This document shows positions 45,849 through 57,420 of a stretch of 64,000 nt of DNA, piece after piece (positions within the stretch are counted from its first letter, which is position 1; every line of letters begins with the position of its first letter). A program made the position numbers and the translations under genes. The stretch is taken from assembly GCF_040869045.1 (NCBI RefSeq), contig NC_090322.1:185131477-185195476 (forward strand), given 5' to 3'. The DNA comes from Eurosta solidaginis. Taxonomy: Eukaryota > Arthropoda > Insecta > Diptera > Tephritidae. The notes under the pieces were generated by a model that worked only from the letters and a program-made list of their open reading frames with translations, was not told where the DNA came from and searched no databases.

Positions 45849-46413
45849 GGCCTGTTCTAGATTTCGATTCCGACCAGATTTGGTCGATTTGAAAAGGTTG
45901 CCTCTGAGCAGTCGGAATCGAAAGTAATTAGCCTATTAAGCACACATAATTATATTATTTTTCCAACAAATAAGTTTTATTAAATTATTCATTTTATTTG
46001 GAGGATTTATAACAACTTTTTGCTGGCCTATTTGTTTACTTAGTATAACAAATCTTAATTTGAAAATTCTTATCAAAAATTTTCCAAGCTAAACAAAGCG
46101 ATTCTGGTCGAAAGGAAACCGACGTGTTCTCAATTTCGGTCGATCGATTTTTGCGATTTTTATGCACAATTGCACGGTATTCTTGCCTCTGCATTTCCGA
46201 AAACCATTGGTGCTGCCATTTTGTTCAAAATTTTTGCACAATTTTAATTTAACTAAAACTAAAATAAATAAAAACAGCTGTTTCGCTGATTATCGACTGG
46301 AAATGAAAACGATTCGAAATCGACTTCATATCGGAATTGAGAACACCAAAAAAAATTGACTCGGAATCAGCGTCGTTTTACTTTTCAAAACGAGTCAGAA
46401 TTCAGAACAGGCC
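45849..46413. mobile_element. Candidate MITE with short inverted ends
   Basis: GGCCTGTTCTAGATTTCGATTC at the left end is mirrored by GAATTCAGAACAGGCC at the right end, with GGCCTGTTCT exactly inverted. Inside, ACGTGTTCTCAATTTC and GGAATTGAGAACACC form a second inverted pair. No target duplication is evident, so the superfamily is unknown and the call is tentative. Confidence 0.45.
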
Positions 46414-46509
46414 TGTATATTGGCATACTATGATGGTTTGAAAGAATTTCCACTTTTACAAATCCCTGGTGAAAGGCCTCTGATAGGTTAAAATTACTTT
46501 AGTTTTGAC

Positions 46510-46810
46510 AAGACTATGTTGGTAGATATTTGGAAAGGAATTATTTTCGGGATCATTACAAAATAGTTCCAGAAATATTTTTGTATTATTTACGAATTGC
46601 TTCCGGATATTATAAGGATTATTTCACGAATTATTTCGAAAATATATTCGCGATAATTGCCAAGATATTTCGGGATGAGTTTCTCAGTATGTATATTTTT
46701 GCTCATTCTGCGATTTTTTGGAATAATTTCAGGAAAAGTCGCAATTATTCGAAGACTATTTCTGAATTATTTTCGAGTTAATGTCGGGGTAATATTTGAC
46801 CATTTCAGGA
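46510..46810. repeat. CGAAAT-type degenerate repeat, opposite sense
   Basis: Phrases such as ATTTCACGAATTATTTCGAA and ATATTTCGGGATG recur and resemble the reverse complement of the repeat at 25,986-26,930. The reading frame across it is an artefact of the repeat. Confidence 0.5.
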
Positions 46811-49429
46811 TAATTTATAATTGAAATAAAAAACTCGTAGAATTGCGTACACGCTTGTTTACATATCAAATACCTGCGCTCACACCTTATTTTGATTTTG
46901 TATTATATCTGTCCCTATTCAATACAAAAAGTTCCAAATTAAAGAAAAAAAAATATTTTTTTGCTGTTTTTTTTATTTTCTAAAAATTGAAAAAAAATAG
47001 GGAAGTGAACGAATTTTCAGGAACCTTTTTTTTTTTGAATTTAAAATTATGCCCCTTTGAACGCTCCATATTGTCTGTGGAACCAGTTGTAGCCTCTTAA
47101 AGGCCGATTCATACGACTGCAGAGCTCAACAGGGCATTAGAAGAAATAATAGAGCTTCAGAAGACCACAATCATTTCCTATATATTCTTAAAATGGGATG
47201 TGAAATAAACGAGTTGTAATGAAACAAAATTTCGACTGCATGTATAGGTATATCAAAAAATTAGGAGTTTTTTTTTTTTTTTTTTTTTTGTTTTCATACG
47301 GGAATCGAACACTTTCACAGTAAAGGCATGCTTTTTTTGGGTTAAAGGATAAAAGGAACTGTTTCATATTATCTCATTACCGGAATTATTACCTAAAAAA
47401 TGAGAAGTCTGAAAATAATTTTTTCTGAAGGATTTTTATTATAAAGGAAATAGTAATTTGGCTCCCTGAAATATTTTAAATATAAAATATGCCTTTCGTT
47501 CCAAGAACAGAACCATAATTTATTTGAAAAGTGGACAGGACAGGCAACATATATTTGATAGGCATATATGTAGATATAGACCACGGTGATAAAGCAATAT
47601 GAGAAATCAGATATTTTCTGGAAGAAAGTGACAAAATACACCGCCTTGTTGAAACACACGAATATTATGAAAGTAAATGCTTATAAAAAATGTTATGTTA
47701 AACGATTAGGACGCAAAAAGAGAACGCAGAAGAAATGACAAATAGGAAACTTGTTTAAAACCCATTGCTTAGAATCAATAAATCAATAATACTATAGTTA
47801 GTTGAGATAAAAGACACTTTTTTAGAAGAAAACCACTTACCGAACACTTGCATATAACGAAATTGAGCTGAAAAATGTGTAACACTGGAAAACATTTCAA
47901 GTAGTGGCGCCCTCGTCAAAGGCCAATGCATATATTGCCTACATATATACATGTATATACTGTGCTTAAGTATTTATATATGTGCATGAGAATGCATTAG
48001 CCCAGCTAATGTAACATTTTAGAATACGTTAAGTACATTGTTGCAAGTACTTAAAGGCTTGCAACATGAGCACTTTTAAAAAATTACAAAGCATACATAA
48101 GCACTTATGTACATATGTAATTAGAGTCACTGAAAGAGGCGGCTAGTGCAGTATGCCAAAATATACAAGCAGGTACTGATGCGCATGCTTAAGTACAACC
48201 CAAAGAGACACATGTGCATGTTTCAACTACACAAAACTACACAATTTTACTGATAAACGCTTAGAAGGTCATTGAAAATAGATGGCCTGCATTAATCCAT
48301 ACATATGTATGTGTTTGTTTGAGCGTACTAGATGTACATACATATACATATGTATGTAAGAGACAGTGAAAAACTGCGGTAGGTTGCTTCACGATCAACA
48401 TTGTCAGAGCAGTTGGTCTAAAGTTTTAATTTTTTCAGTAGAACATCGCCATTTCAAGATTTACACAACACAAAGATCTTTTTGTGCCTGAAAATGTGCA
48501 TATGAGTTATCTGCAAAATGACGCCCAACGTTGGGTAAACACTAATATTCCGCATATTTAGGGGTTTCAACCGGGCAGCTCGCCTTTCGATTTGCCAGTC
48601 AAGTTATGCGGAAAAATATTTTATCGAATTGCAGGAACGGCAAGTGCAGCAAGGAGCCACTGGACAGTTATTCGTATATTCTTTTAAAAATTCGTTTCTC
48701 AGAAAGCCTTTTAAAAAGTTTGTGGCAGAAACTTTAAATTGCTTTTACAAGACATTGGCAATTTTTTTTTCAATTTAAGCATTTTTACAAGCTTCCTGTG
48801 TTTTCGTTTAAATACAATATTTTTAAAAGAAATCGCAAAGCATGACATATTTAAGAAACGCAATTTTAACAATACTTTTAAGTTACGATCTTTTTATATT
48901 AGCCGTCGAAAACCAAACCCTTTCTTTATTTTATATAAAATTGAGGCCTTTACTTCTTTAGACAAAAACAGGCAATTAAAATTACACTTCTTAGTCCTAG
49001 ATTGCTGTACCGAGGGGTTTTCGCAGCAAAACTCTCGACCCCTGCTGCTAAGTGCTTCACATTTCTCAATGCTGCAGGCTATTGTCCGAGGTATCTCTTT
49101 TCCCTCTGATTCATACCCTTCTCCAATTAGCTTTTCTGATTGGATTAAGCTGCCGTTCCATCGCGAAGGCTCGTTTAGTTTCCGCTAATTTTTTCCCCGA
49201 GTAAGACGCACTACTTGTAGCGCTTTTTTCTTCTCTCGATTGTGACCTTATTATCACGCTCTTCTCACAACAACACAAGATATCGGGAAAGTGAAATATA
49301 GCCGGGTATACCTCTTGGCTGCAAATTGTCCAATATACTTAGTTCTTGGTCACAGAAATCACGCCATAATCATAAATAAAACCAGTCTATGAAACGAATA
49401 TTATTTATGACTCGATTCGCGGGAGGTGG
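46811..49429. other. Intergenic stretch; no gene recognised
   Basis: Holds a poly-T run near 47,271-47,289 and many TACATATGTA motifs around 48,110-48,360. A 149-codon frame at 48,739-49,188 shows no motif I recognise. A tRNA-like T-arm on the minus strand at about 47,295-47,310 (GTTCGATTCCCG) lacks the rest of a tRNA. Confidence 0.4.
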
Positions 49430-49690
49430 AAATGGGGGTGAGGGAAAATAAGATTCAAATGGGATAAGGATGGGGACATAGATGTGGACAAGGGCGGGAA
49501 AAGTTAAAGCTATAAACCAGATGGGGGGGGGGGGGGGGGGGAAGCAAGTGTGAAAGGATGGCGCGGGAGAAGAAGAGGTAGGGGATTTATTTAGAAAAAG
49601 AAAGTATGTGGTGGAAGGGAGAGGAGAAGAGGGGAATAGGAGTGAAAAATGAAAGAATGCACTATAAGGAGCAGCTAGAAAAATAGATAA
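49430..49690. repeat. Polypurine tract with a 19-G run
   Basis: The plus strand is almost entirely G/A, with 19 consecutive G at 49,523-49,541. It resembles the purine-rich block of the Helitron-like elements. AGCTAG occurs about 50 bp downstream (near 49,738), but no convincing 3' hairpin was found. The 107-codon proline-rich frame on the other strand comes from this tract. Confidence 0.7.
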
Positions 49691-49929
49691 CAAAAACTCT
49701 CAACACGGTCTATCAGCGGCAGCAACGCGCTGGTTAATAGCTAGTGGTCCATATAGAAATAAAAATGTTTTCCTTTCAAAACCTAAGGGTATTTTTCTTC
49801 CTTTATATTAGGTCGGTTGAATGTTTGTCCGCTTTTCATACAAATCTTGCAATCGATTTTTTAGTAACTTCTCATTGAGCTACAAACACGAAGCTTCACA
49901 GATAGGTTAAGACGCCGTAACAAAGGAAG

Positions 49930-50343
49930 GAGGAAAATAAAAATAAAATAAAAAAGTTTAAGCACTTCCTTTATATAAATGGACAAAAATCAGTGAGAAA
50001 TATCTCCTTATATAAAGACATATTCTTGCTAAACTTTGATTTTTAAATCTTGACATAGAAATTGCAAAAATATTTATGAATATTTATTTATATTTATGCA
50101 AAGGAGCGCAATTGAATGACTAATAATATCTCCTTTCCTACCAACTTTCCAATCCAAATAATGTGCGCTCTACTTTTATATTTTTACTTCTCATAAATAT
50201 TTTTGCAATTTCTATGTCAAAATTTAAAAATCAAAGTTTAGCAAGAATATGTCTTTATATAAGGAGATATTTTTCGCTGATTTTTGTCCATTTATATAAA
50301 AGAAGTGCTTAAAATTTTTCTATTTAATTTTTATTTAATTTGA
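49930..50343. repeat. Large inverted repeat just upstream of the Penelope-like element
   Basis: Arms of about 135-150 bp (about 49,930-50,085 and 50,195-50,343) are near-perfect reverse complements. Both carry TTTAAGCACTTC-type ends, ATATAAATGGACAAAAATCA, CTCCTTATATAAAGACATAT and GACATAGAAATTGCAAAAAT. The spacer of about 110 bp contains TAATATCTCCTTTCC. It could be a foldback MITE or a terminal structure of the PLE insertion. Its right arm ends about 50 bp before PLE-coding sequence. Confidence 0.75.
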
Positions 50344-50391
50344 AAATAAACGACTTATCTTGTTTGGTTGATTTTCCGACAGGGTGGATAA

Positions 50392-51741
50392 ATGATGTCT
50401 ATACCACTATCTGAGACTTTGGACATAGTTAGCTCAACAATAGTTCATAACACAAAAAACAAAGTAAAAGTATGCAAATCACAAATACGCTAAGAACCAC
50501 TTTACGTCAAAACTATTTTCAATTCAACAATAAAATATATAGACAAACAAACGGTTTTGGAATGGGAAGCCCCACATCAGCAATTCTTATGGAAGTGTTC
50601 ATGCAAAATCTGGAAGAAAAGTACATACAGGAGCTGAAGTCCAAATTAGGCGTGTCATTTTATGCTAGATACGTGGATGACATAATATGCGTTTTGACTA
50701 CTAATAACGAAGAGCTTGTACTGGAGTACCTCAACAAGCAGCACGGAAATATAAAATTTACAATGGAAACCGAAAAAGACGGAGGAATCAACTATCTAGA
50801 CCTCACGATAAATATTGATAAAGAAGCCAAAAGATTTAACTATGACATATATAGAAAGTCAACGGCCACCGACGCAATAATACACAATACCTCAAATCAC
50901 CCTCAACAGCATAAAAATGCAGCATTAAGGCACTTGGTACATATACTTGAAAGAACACCGCTTACACAAGAGGCATACAAGAGAGAATTCGAGGTCATAT
51001 ATAATATCGCTGCAAACAACGGATATAAAAAAGCACTAGTAGATAAGCTCAGAAGGACAAATGGAGAACCAAAAAGAAATAATGAAAATGAAAATAATAG
51101 CTGGACGACTATGACATATACTGGAAAAGCAACATATAAATTGGCAAACTTCCTTAAAAAATACAACATTAACACAGCATTCAAAACATCGAACAATCTA
51201 GGTCGAAAACTAAGAACTAACATTAACTCAGAGGATCCGTTTAGCAGCCACGGCACCTGCGGATGCCAGCATAGTTACATTGGACAAAAAGGACGGCAAA
51301 TAAGAACGAGGTTCAGAGAACATATTAGAGATTACAGCAAAAAAAATACGGAATCCAAACATTATACCCGAGTATAACTTCGCGAATCACATGGTCGAGA
51401 ATGAATGTTCCCCAGCAAAAATCAATAAAACAGTTAGGGTTCTTCACATACAGGAAAAGGGCCGACGTCTCAACGTACTCGAAAACATGGAAATCTACAA
51501 GCAGAAAACATTCGACGGTAGAATAATAAACGAACAGATAAACAAAATTTCTGACACAATATTCGAGCCTTTAAAACTTGTTTACAGGAAACAACTTAAT
51601 CACACAGGTACAACAGACAAACACACAACAACAAATAAACACAAAACAATTAACACACCAAAACAAAAAACCGACAAAGAAGGTCAAACGACTAAAATCA
51701 CAGATTTCTACCTACCCCAGTCAGCCACACAAATCGATTAG
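50392..51741 (+). pseudogene. PLE reverse transcriptase with GIY-YIG endonuclease, frameshifted
   Basis: The longest piece (50,472-51,377, 301 codons) has FGMGSPTSAILMEVFM (residues 29-44, RT motif 4) and YARYVDDI (64-71) with the catalytic DD at 69-70. A GGINYLDLTI block follows. GTCGCQHSYIGQKGRQIRTR (261-280), with YIG at 269-271 and the following R...REH, is the endonuclease core. Upstream, a different frame from 50,392 reads IPLSETLDIVSSTI, so a frameshift lies near 50,470. A second near 51,356 moves the frame into the C-terminal part (FANHMVENECS ... DFYLPQSA) ending at 51,741. Full PLE proteins are usually several hundred residues longer at the N-terminus. The enzyme copies its RNA by target-primed reverse transcription at endonuclease nicks. 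Confidence 0.85.
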
Positions 51742-51845
51742 TAAACCACCCTCGGTTCAGAATGAACACACAGCACATACACATAACTAAATATACACAA
51801 GCATCAATTTGACAATACCTGCTCATACAGATCAGAATGAAAATC

Positions 51846-51882
51846 GACACTGATGATGGCACAACGCCGAAACCGGTTTGTC
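51846..51882 (+). ncRNA. Hammerhead ribozyme-like motif in the PLE 3' region
   Basis: The catalytic core CTGATGA (51,850-51,856) is followed by the stem II strand GGC (51,858-51,860), loop ACAAC, GCC (51,866-51,868), then GAAA (51,869-51,872). CCGGT then gives a minimal stem III by A-T, C-G and C-G pairing with no real loop. TGTC (51,879-51,882) pairs with GACA (51,846-51,849) as stem I, placing cleavage after T78 (51,878). One U after the core is unpaired. Hammerheads are known from PLE ends in other animals, and short stem III types are thought to act as dimers. This match is by eye and activity is untested. Confidence 0.7.
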
Positions 51883-51935
51883 TCAAAACTAAATTTGACA
51901 AGGGATGACGGAAAATCGTTCCAATATACATCATT

Positions 51936-52954
51936 GAAAATAAACCTTCACATATCGCAACGCAAAAACCCAAATAAAGTAAAAAAAAAATTGAAAGTTA
52001 CTGAACACGAATTTAATAAACGTTGAGAGAAACAAAATTTACCGTTACTAAATTGAAATTAATTATTTCAAGGTATTGATCAACACAGAGAGAGCGTGAA
52101 CCAAATTGCCACACAAAAAACAAAAATTCGAAAGTAAATTGTTTTTCAATAAATTAAAAATAAATAATATATCGAACAAAAAGCAAATAATAAAGCATAC
52201 AACAAAATTGCTCTTCAAATTGTTGCAATATTTTTTTTTTTTTTTGTTTACGTACTGCTGCCAAAGAAAAGCTTGAAATGAAAATTGGAACGAAATAAAA
52301 TGCCAATGTTGCCTTAAGCCACAATCTTTTACTTTTTTCATAACTGCCTATCTGAGAAGCTGCAAAAATTTGCCAACAAAAAAAAGATCATATGCATTGC
52401 ATGCCACAAATTGTCGTTTACAGTTACCAATTTACAAAACACACACTCGTTGCTTTGCTCTTCATTTTTTTTTTACCTTTTCTATATTTTTTCTCTATTG
52501 GTAGTATTTTATTTGTCCTTTTTTTGTTCAAATATCAACTTGTGCCATCAGCAGCATATGTTTGCTCTTGCTCTTAAAAATAAGTAGGCGTAAATATGTC
52601 TGCAATTATGTGGGTATGTTGTATGCTGTTGTCGCCACTACTGTCAATGGCTGTCATTTAATATTTTGCCCTGTACTTACTCCTTGCCATGCTGCACAGT
52701 TTTGTCGGCCTTTATTCTATTGAATCCTTTTTTATCGTTGGTTTTTTTGTTTGTGTCTTTATACATTTTTGCACGTCAACTTTAACGTTTTTCGTTCATT
52801 ACTTTTCTCTGTTGCTTCATATTTTTGGCAAACAATTACTTTGACTTTATTGACAGAAATCAACACCACACTTAATTTTGTGGCACAGAACGTAAGGTTT
52901 CTTTGGACTGTTCTCGTCGCTGAACTGCTCCTATGCTACTGGATCGATATTGAT
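51936..52954. other. AT-rich spacer
   Basis: Contains poly-T near 52,230-52,245 and short frames without recognisable motifs. Confidence 0.4.
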
Positions 52955-53358
52955 GAAATTCCACAAACAGGCGTCGGACCTCTATGACATGAATTGCCCG
53001 GTGAATCCTGTACTCAAAGAACAATACCCTAAACTCACAGAAGAGGAACGCATACTCCCTAGAGAAATGCCAGTCACTCTAGCTCAACTTAGATCTGGAT
53101 ACTGTAACAGGTTAAACTCTTACCTATCCAGAATCAACCCCGACATACAAAACATATGCCCTGCTTGTAACGTATCCCCACATGGCACCAACCATCTCTT
53201 CAACTGTATTGTGGAAGCAACGCCTCTAACACCCCTCTCATTATGGTCCACCCCTGTTGAAACAGCAAGTTTCCTTGAACTCCCGTTGGAGGATATTGAT
53301 GACAATTTGTGATCGGTTACACCCATTGGATGAGGAAAAGCACTGCTACAACAACAAC
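52955..53358 (+). mobile_element. 5'-truncated Jockey-like LINE, copy 2
   Basis: The flanking repeat ATATTGAT (52,947-52,954 and 53,359-53,366, extendable to about 14 bp with one mismatch) brackets the insert, which ends GCTACAACAACAAC. The coding part is open to TGA at 53,310-53,312: KQYP-like linker residues (KEQYPKLTEEERILPREMPV), then LAQLRSGYCNRLNSYLSRIN, the Cys-His motif CPACNVSPHGTNHLFNC and LELPLEDIDDNL. This C-terminal region follows the RT domain in Jockey-clade ORF2. The frame here is intact, unlike copy 1. Confidence 0.85.
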
Positions 53359-53489
53359 ATATTGATTAAATTTTTCGAGAGTGTTCAAGGGTATTTCAAA
53401 ATGGCACAATCTGGTCAACAAGGTAAGGGTAATTTTTTAAAACTTTTATTTTTCGGATCCCTGTACGTTTTAAAGAACGTATACTGATT

Positions 53490-53640
53490 AAATCACCTGG
53501 TATTTTTTGGGTACGTTTTAAAACTGGGTACCTATAAGGAACCCGGTCCTTTTTAAAAACCGAGTACTTTTTGGGGTAGATTCCCAGAACCGGATACTTT
53601 TTAGGACTCGGGTACTTTTTAAGAGACGGGTGAAATGAAT
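53490..53640. repeat. Short degenerate tandem motif
   Basis: Phrases of about 30 bp built on GGGTACTTTTTAAGA and CCGGATACTTTTTAGGAC recur five or six times. No element ends are visible. Confidence 0.5.
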
Positions 53641-53860
53641 ATAATCGTTTTTCCCACTAATTACGTGTATACAGACCATCGTCTGACGGTTCCGATTACC
53701 GTATCTATTGCCCGATTTGGTTGAGATTTGGTAAAGGGGTAGGTAGCTCTTTGTGGACCAGGATCCGACCTATTTCAATAAATAATACATATGGTGCGAT
53801 TTGTTCGAGATTTATTATTAAGGTAGCCTTTCGAAAATATTCACTTTATATTCGTACCAT

Positions 53861-54015
53861 ATGCCCTACCTTTGGTCTATCTGATTAACTTTTAAGCAGT
53901 TTACACCTATTACTCTCCCTTCCCCCTCTTCCCCTTTTCCTTATCTTTTTAGTCACTCTTCCCTCTGCCTAACTCTTTTTCTGCGTCTCTTTCTCCCTTA
54001 CCGTCTCTTCCCAAA
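53861..54015 (-). mobile_element. Helitron-like 3' region fragment
   Basis: The pyrimidine-rich plus strand with CCTACCTTTGGTCTATCTG and CCCCTCTTCCCCTTTTCCTT parallels 62,025-62,160, which is joined to a CTAG terminus. The terminus itself is missing here. The preceding 53,690-53,860 resembles the degenerate tandem repeat at 39,690-40,020. Confidence 0.5.
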
Positions 54016-55343
54016 GGTCAAATTTGCCATACCGTTGTGAAATTGCCGTTTTCAGTTATTGGTCGATATAATTGTCACCTTGTGGTCAAATCGGAAGGCA
54101 AACGCATTTGACGTTGTATGACAAGCCATTTTCATTGAAATGGCCAAGTTTTGACTTAGTGAAAGCAGTATTCTTATTGGACATTGTGGTGGCCCACTGC
54201 CTCAAATGTCCCAATGAAACCAGGCTAATCCTGTTAACTTTTCTTTTTACTCTGTATCAGTACTTGCTTCAAAATACATTAAAAAAACAAATTCTGTGAT
54301 AATTATTTTTCGAAACTATCTAATGTTGACGGACATGCCTTTTAATAGTGATTTCGTTCCTTATTTAGAACACCATAGAATAAAATAATGCTTCCCCATA
54401 TCTCTCATCTTACTATGTGTAAGTCTCATAAACTTAGGGTTTTTTCCAATTAAATTTCAATTTAACAAATTTCCACTACTCGAAAATTTTCAAAACTTTA
54501 TAGCTCAGATTTTATACGACATTGTAAAACTTAATGCAAGAGACCTAAAAAATTAATAACTAACGGTAGATTAACTGCTGGTGTTATTAAAACGTTACTA
54601 ATACGTATGTATACCCCACTGTGTCCACTTAGAGCTTTCCTAGCGAGTTACTGCAGTTTTACGATTGCTTTTGATCTCATTAAAACAGAAGCACTAACAC
54701 TTCAATAAGCTTTCATGTATGGCTTAAAAATTGATTGCCATTTGTCAATTATTGAACACAATCAACATTAAAGCCATATAAATGTTAATCTTCCACTAAA
54801 TTGGTTCAAGCAACTGACATAAATAATTTATTCTCATTAGTCAGCCGCCAAAAAGATATGTAGAAAAGACTGTTAGACTGACAGACAGGCGGTTTTGTGA
54901 AATGTGCACAAATAGGCTTAAATTAAGTAGAAAAATCGACTAAGAAATAATGAAAATTAATTGTTTGGACATTGTGAAATGGAACATAACAACAGCCATA
55001 ACAAATTCAATAAAAATTAAGAGATGCTACATACATATATACAGACGTACATAACAGAAAACAGTACTAAAAACAAATTTGAGTTAATGCCAATAATTTT
55101 GAAAGTCTTTTTCTACTCAATGGTTTTTTTTATTGACTGCTCTTCTTTGCATGATCTGCTGCGAATGTATGGTTCTAAACTTTTTTTTTTGAACTGAGAT
55201 TGTTTGTGCAACGCTTTAAATTATTTGTATAGATTATGGCATTTAATAGAAAGGGGAAAGCATATGAACATCTATGTTTATTTATATATATATAAGTGCT
55301 TTATAAAGGGTAGTTCGTATAGTGTTTTTTGTTTTAAAGTTAA
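54016..55343. other. AT-rich spacer
   Basis: No gene or repeat end recognised. Confidence 0.4.
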
Positions 55344-55735
55344 ACTTCTTACTCGACGATGAGATGTTTACACTGAAAGAGATATTAGACCAAAATATAA
55401 GTACAGCAATAAGACCATAATTTGGTAGCGTAATTTAGGTACTTCAGATTTCCCAACACAGCGACATAGGGCAAACTTGCTGTCAGTTTGCAACCAAATT
55501 TCGTGAGAGCATAGGAAAGTTGAGCAAGAAAATTCAATAACTTCTTACTCGACGATGAGATGTTTACACTGAAAGAGATATTAGACCAAAATATAAGTAC
55601 AGCAATAAGACCATAATTTGGTAGCGCAATTTAGGTACTTCAGATTTCCCAACATAGCGACATAGGGCAAACTTGCTGTCAGTTTGCAACCAAATTTCGT
55701 GAGAGCATAGGAAAGTTGAGCAAGAAAACTCAATA
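55344..55735. repeat. Near-identical 196-bp tandem duplication
   Basis: ACTTCTTACTCGACGATGAG starts both units (55,344 and 55,540). Over 196 bp only about three differences were seen (GCGT/GCGC, ACAC/ACAT, AATT/AACT). The sequence downstream (55,736-56,060) is purine-rich and looks like decayed coding DNA on the plus strand, but no family was recognised. Confidence 0.85.
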
Positions 55736-57420
55736 ACGCAAAAACATCACCAGAGACCAAAACAAATTTTCGTAAACAAGTGTTCTCAATAGCAAATAAA
55801 GACGAGAACAAAGATTGAACATACTGGCGAATGCGAAGATATCCAAACAAAAGGAATTTAGACGGGATATCATAAAAGAAGAAATAAATATCGCTTCGAA
55901 CGTCGAATCACTCAAACTATAATACGAAAAAGAGAACTAAGAAAGCGAAACTAATAAATGTGAACAAGAAATTCTCAACAAGCTAGAACTACGGACTTCT
56001 ACCTGTCTTCAAATGAATCACAAGATGTAAGAAAAGGAAGGTAACGAAGAACTCAAAAAGCGCACAACTAAACAATGAAGCGACATAACAAAAAATGACC
56101 AAAGATCTTCCAAAATAATTCAATATATTTGTCGAAGGTCATAATGAATTTAGTAACCTCTTCACAACTCAGAGACAGGCATTTGCAGAGAATATTTGTT
56201 ATTTTACTAATATTTTTAGAGCAATTGTATTATCCGAAATACGTTCAGAAATTTTTGAAGACTTTTTTTTTTTATTTATTTATTTATCATTAATCAAACA
56301 CACAACCTTAGGTGTGTCTCGTTTACAAAAATAAAATATTTCGCGATGTGTTGAAATCGATCTGACAATATTAGTTAAGGTTATAGTTTTCACTGCCTAT
56401 TATTTGTGTTAGCTACTTTACAAGACTATAGTGCTCAGAGTCCCAATAATAAATATTATTTTTTTTGCAGCTTAGGTGTAACTAAAGATTAAAGTATTAT
56501 ATTCTGTGTTTCAATACTGTGTATATTCTAAAATTAAAAAATTATCTTCAATATTATTTCGAGGCTATTCCAGTACCAATTTGACCATATCGAAATTATC
56601 CTGATTGTCTCAAAGTGATACTTAAAATAATGCCGAAGAGGTCCTGAAATAATTCCAAAAATAGTCCACCCTTTCGAAATGGTTTCCAAGTAGTTTCGAA
56701 ATGATCCTAAAGTTGTCCCAAAGTTATACCTTAAATAATCGCGAAGAGATTCTGATATTATTCGTTTTTTTATCATTTATATTAAAAAATAAAAAATTAA
56801 CCACCTTATGGACATTCCTTTGGTAAAGCAATTCGGTATATCCATTCGTTCTGTTTTGTGTATGCTTTTAACACAATTTTTCAATATTTTTGTAGCACAA
56901 TCAAATTTAGTACCAAAACACAAGTCTCTCAAATTTTTCATTGATTTGCGAGGGGTATTTTTCATACAAAATGTGAACATTTTTTTTATATAGAAGAAAA
57001 TCTGGCACACTCTTCGAAAAAAATTGTCAAAAATCAATGCGAACTGCATACTCAAAAAACTTACAAAGAACAAATAAAAAGTTCGAAATTTCGGAAAAAT
57101 TTTCTAGAATTTTTCGAATTTACATAGTTTTAGTAATAAAATTCATAGATTTTTTGTTTTCTTAAAATACCGAAAACGAGAAGAAGAATTTCAGTGCCAA
57201 AATTTGGAAAAAAAAAAAAAAAAACTGCCACTGCTATTTTTCTTTTCGCTGCTGTATGTTCAGGTATGTGTTTGTGTATAGCATACAAAAAAAATTTTCT
57301 ATAAAAGCATCCAAATTGAAAATGGAAAATTGAAAACGCATTAACCAAATCATCATCAGGAATAAAATACATGTTTTTTATATTATATCTAAATAACTAC
57401 ATACATAAATAGTAAATATT
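55736..57420. other. Intergenic stretch with a CGAAAT-type patch
   Basis: About 56,530-56,770 carries ATTCCAAAAATAG and TTTCGAAATGGTTTCC-like phrases related to the repeat at 25,986-26,930. A-runs occur near 57,210-57,225. No gene is visible. Confidence 0.4.

Larger units (their letters stand above)
50390..51935 (+). mobile_element. Penelope-like element (PLE), 5'-truncated
   Basis: The element keeps the second half of the reverse transcriptase, a GIY-YIG endonuclease region, a basic C-terminal tail, and a 3' UTR with a hammerhead ribozyme-like motif (51,846-51,882). The region ends near GACGGAAAATCGTTCC, a sequence also found at 29,790-29,812. RT motifs before the PLE equivalent of motif A are missing. 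An inverted repeat lies directly upstream. Two frameshifts make it non-functional. A fragment of a related PLE is at 8,963-9,158. Confidence 0.85.

Noticed and set aside
47290..47330. tRNA-like T-arm on the minus strand (GTTCGATTCCCG)
   Set aside because: The acceptor, D and anticodon arms cannot be completed; at most a tRNA or SINE trace.
48739..49188. 149-codon open frame
   Set aside because: Composition is F/K/L-rich with no domain I recognise, and no supporting signals were seen.
49370..49693. Proline-rich 107-codon frame on the minus strand
   Set aside because: It reads across the polypurine tract and the 19-G run, so it is an artefact of base composition.
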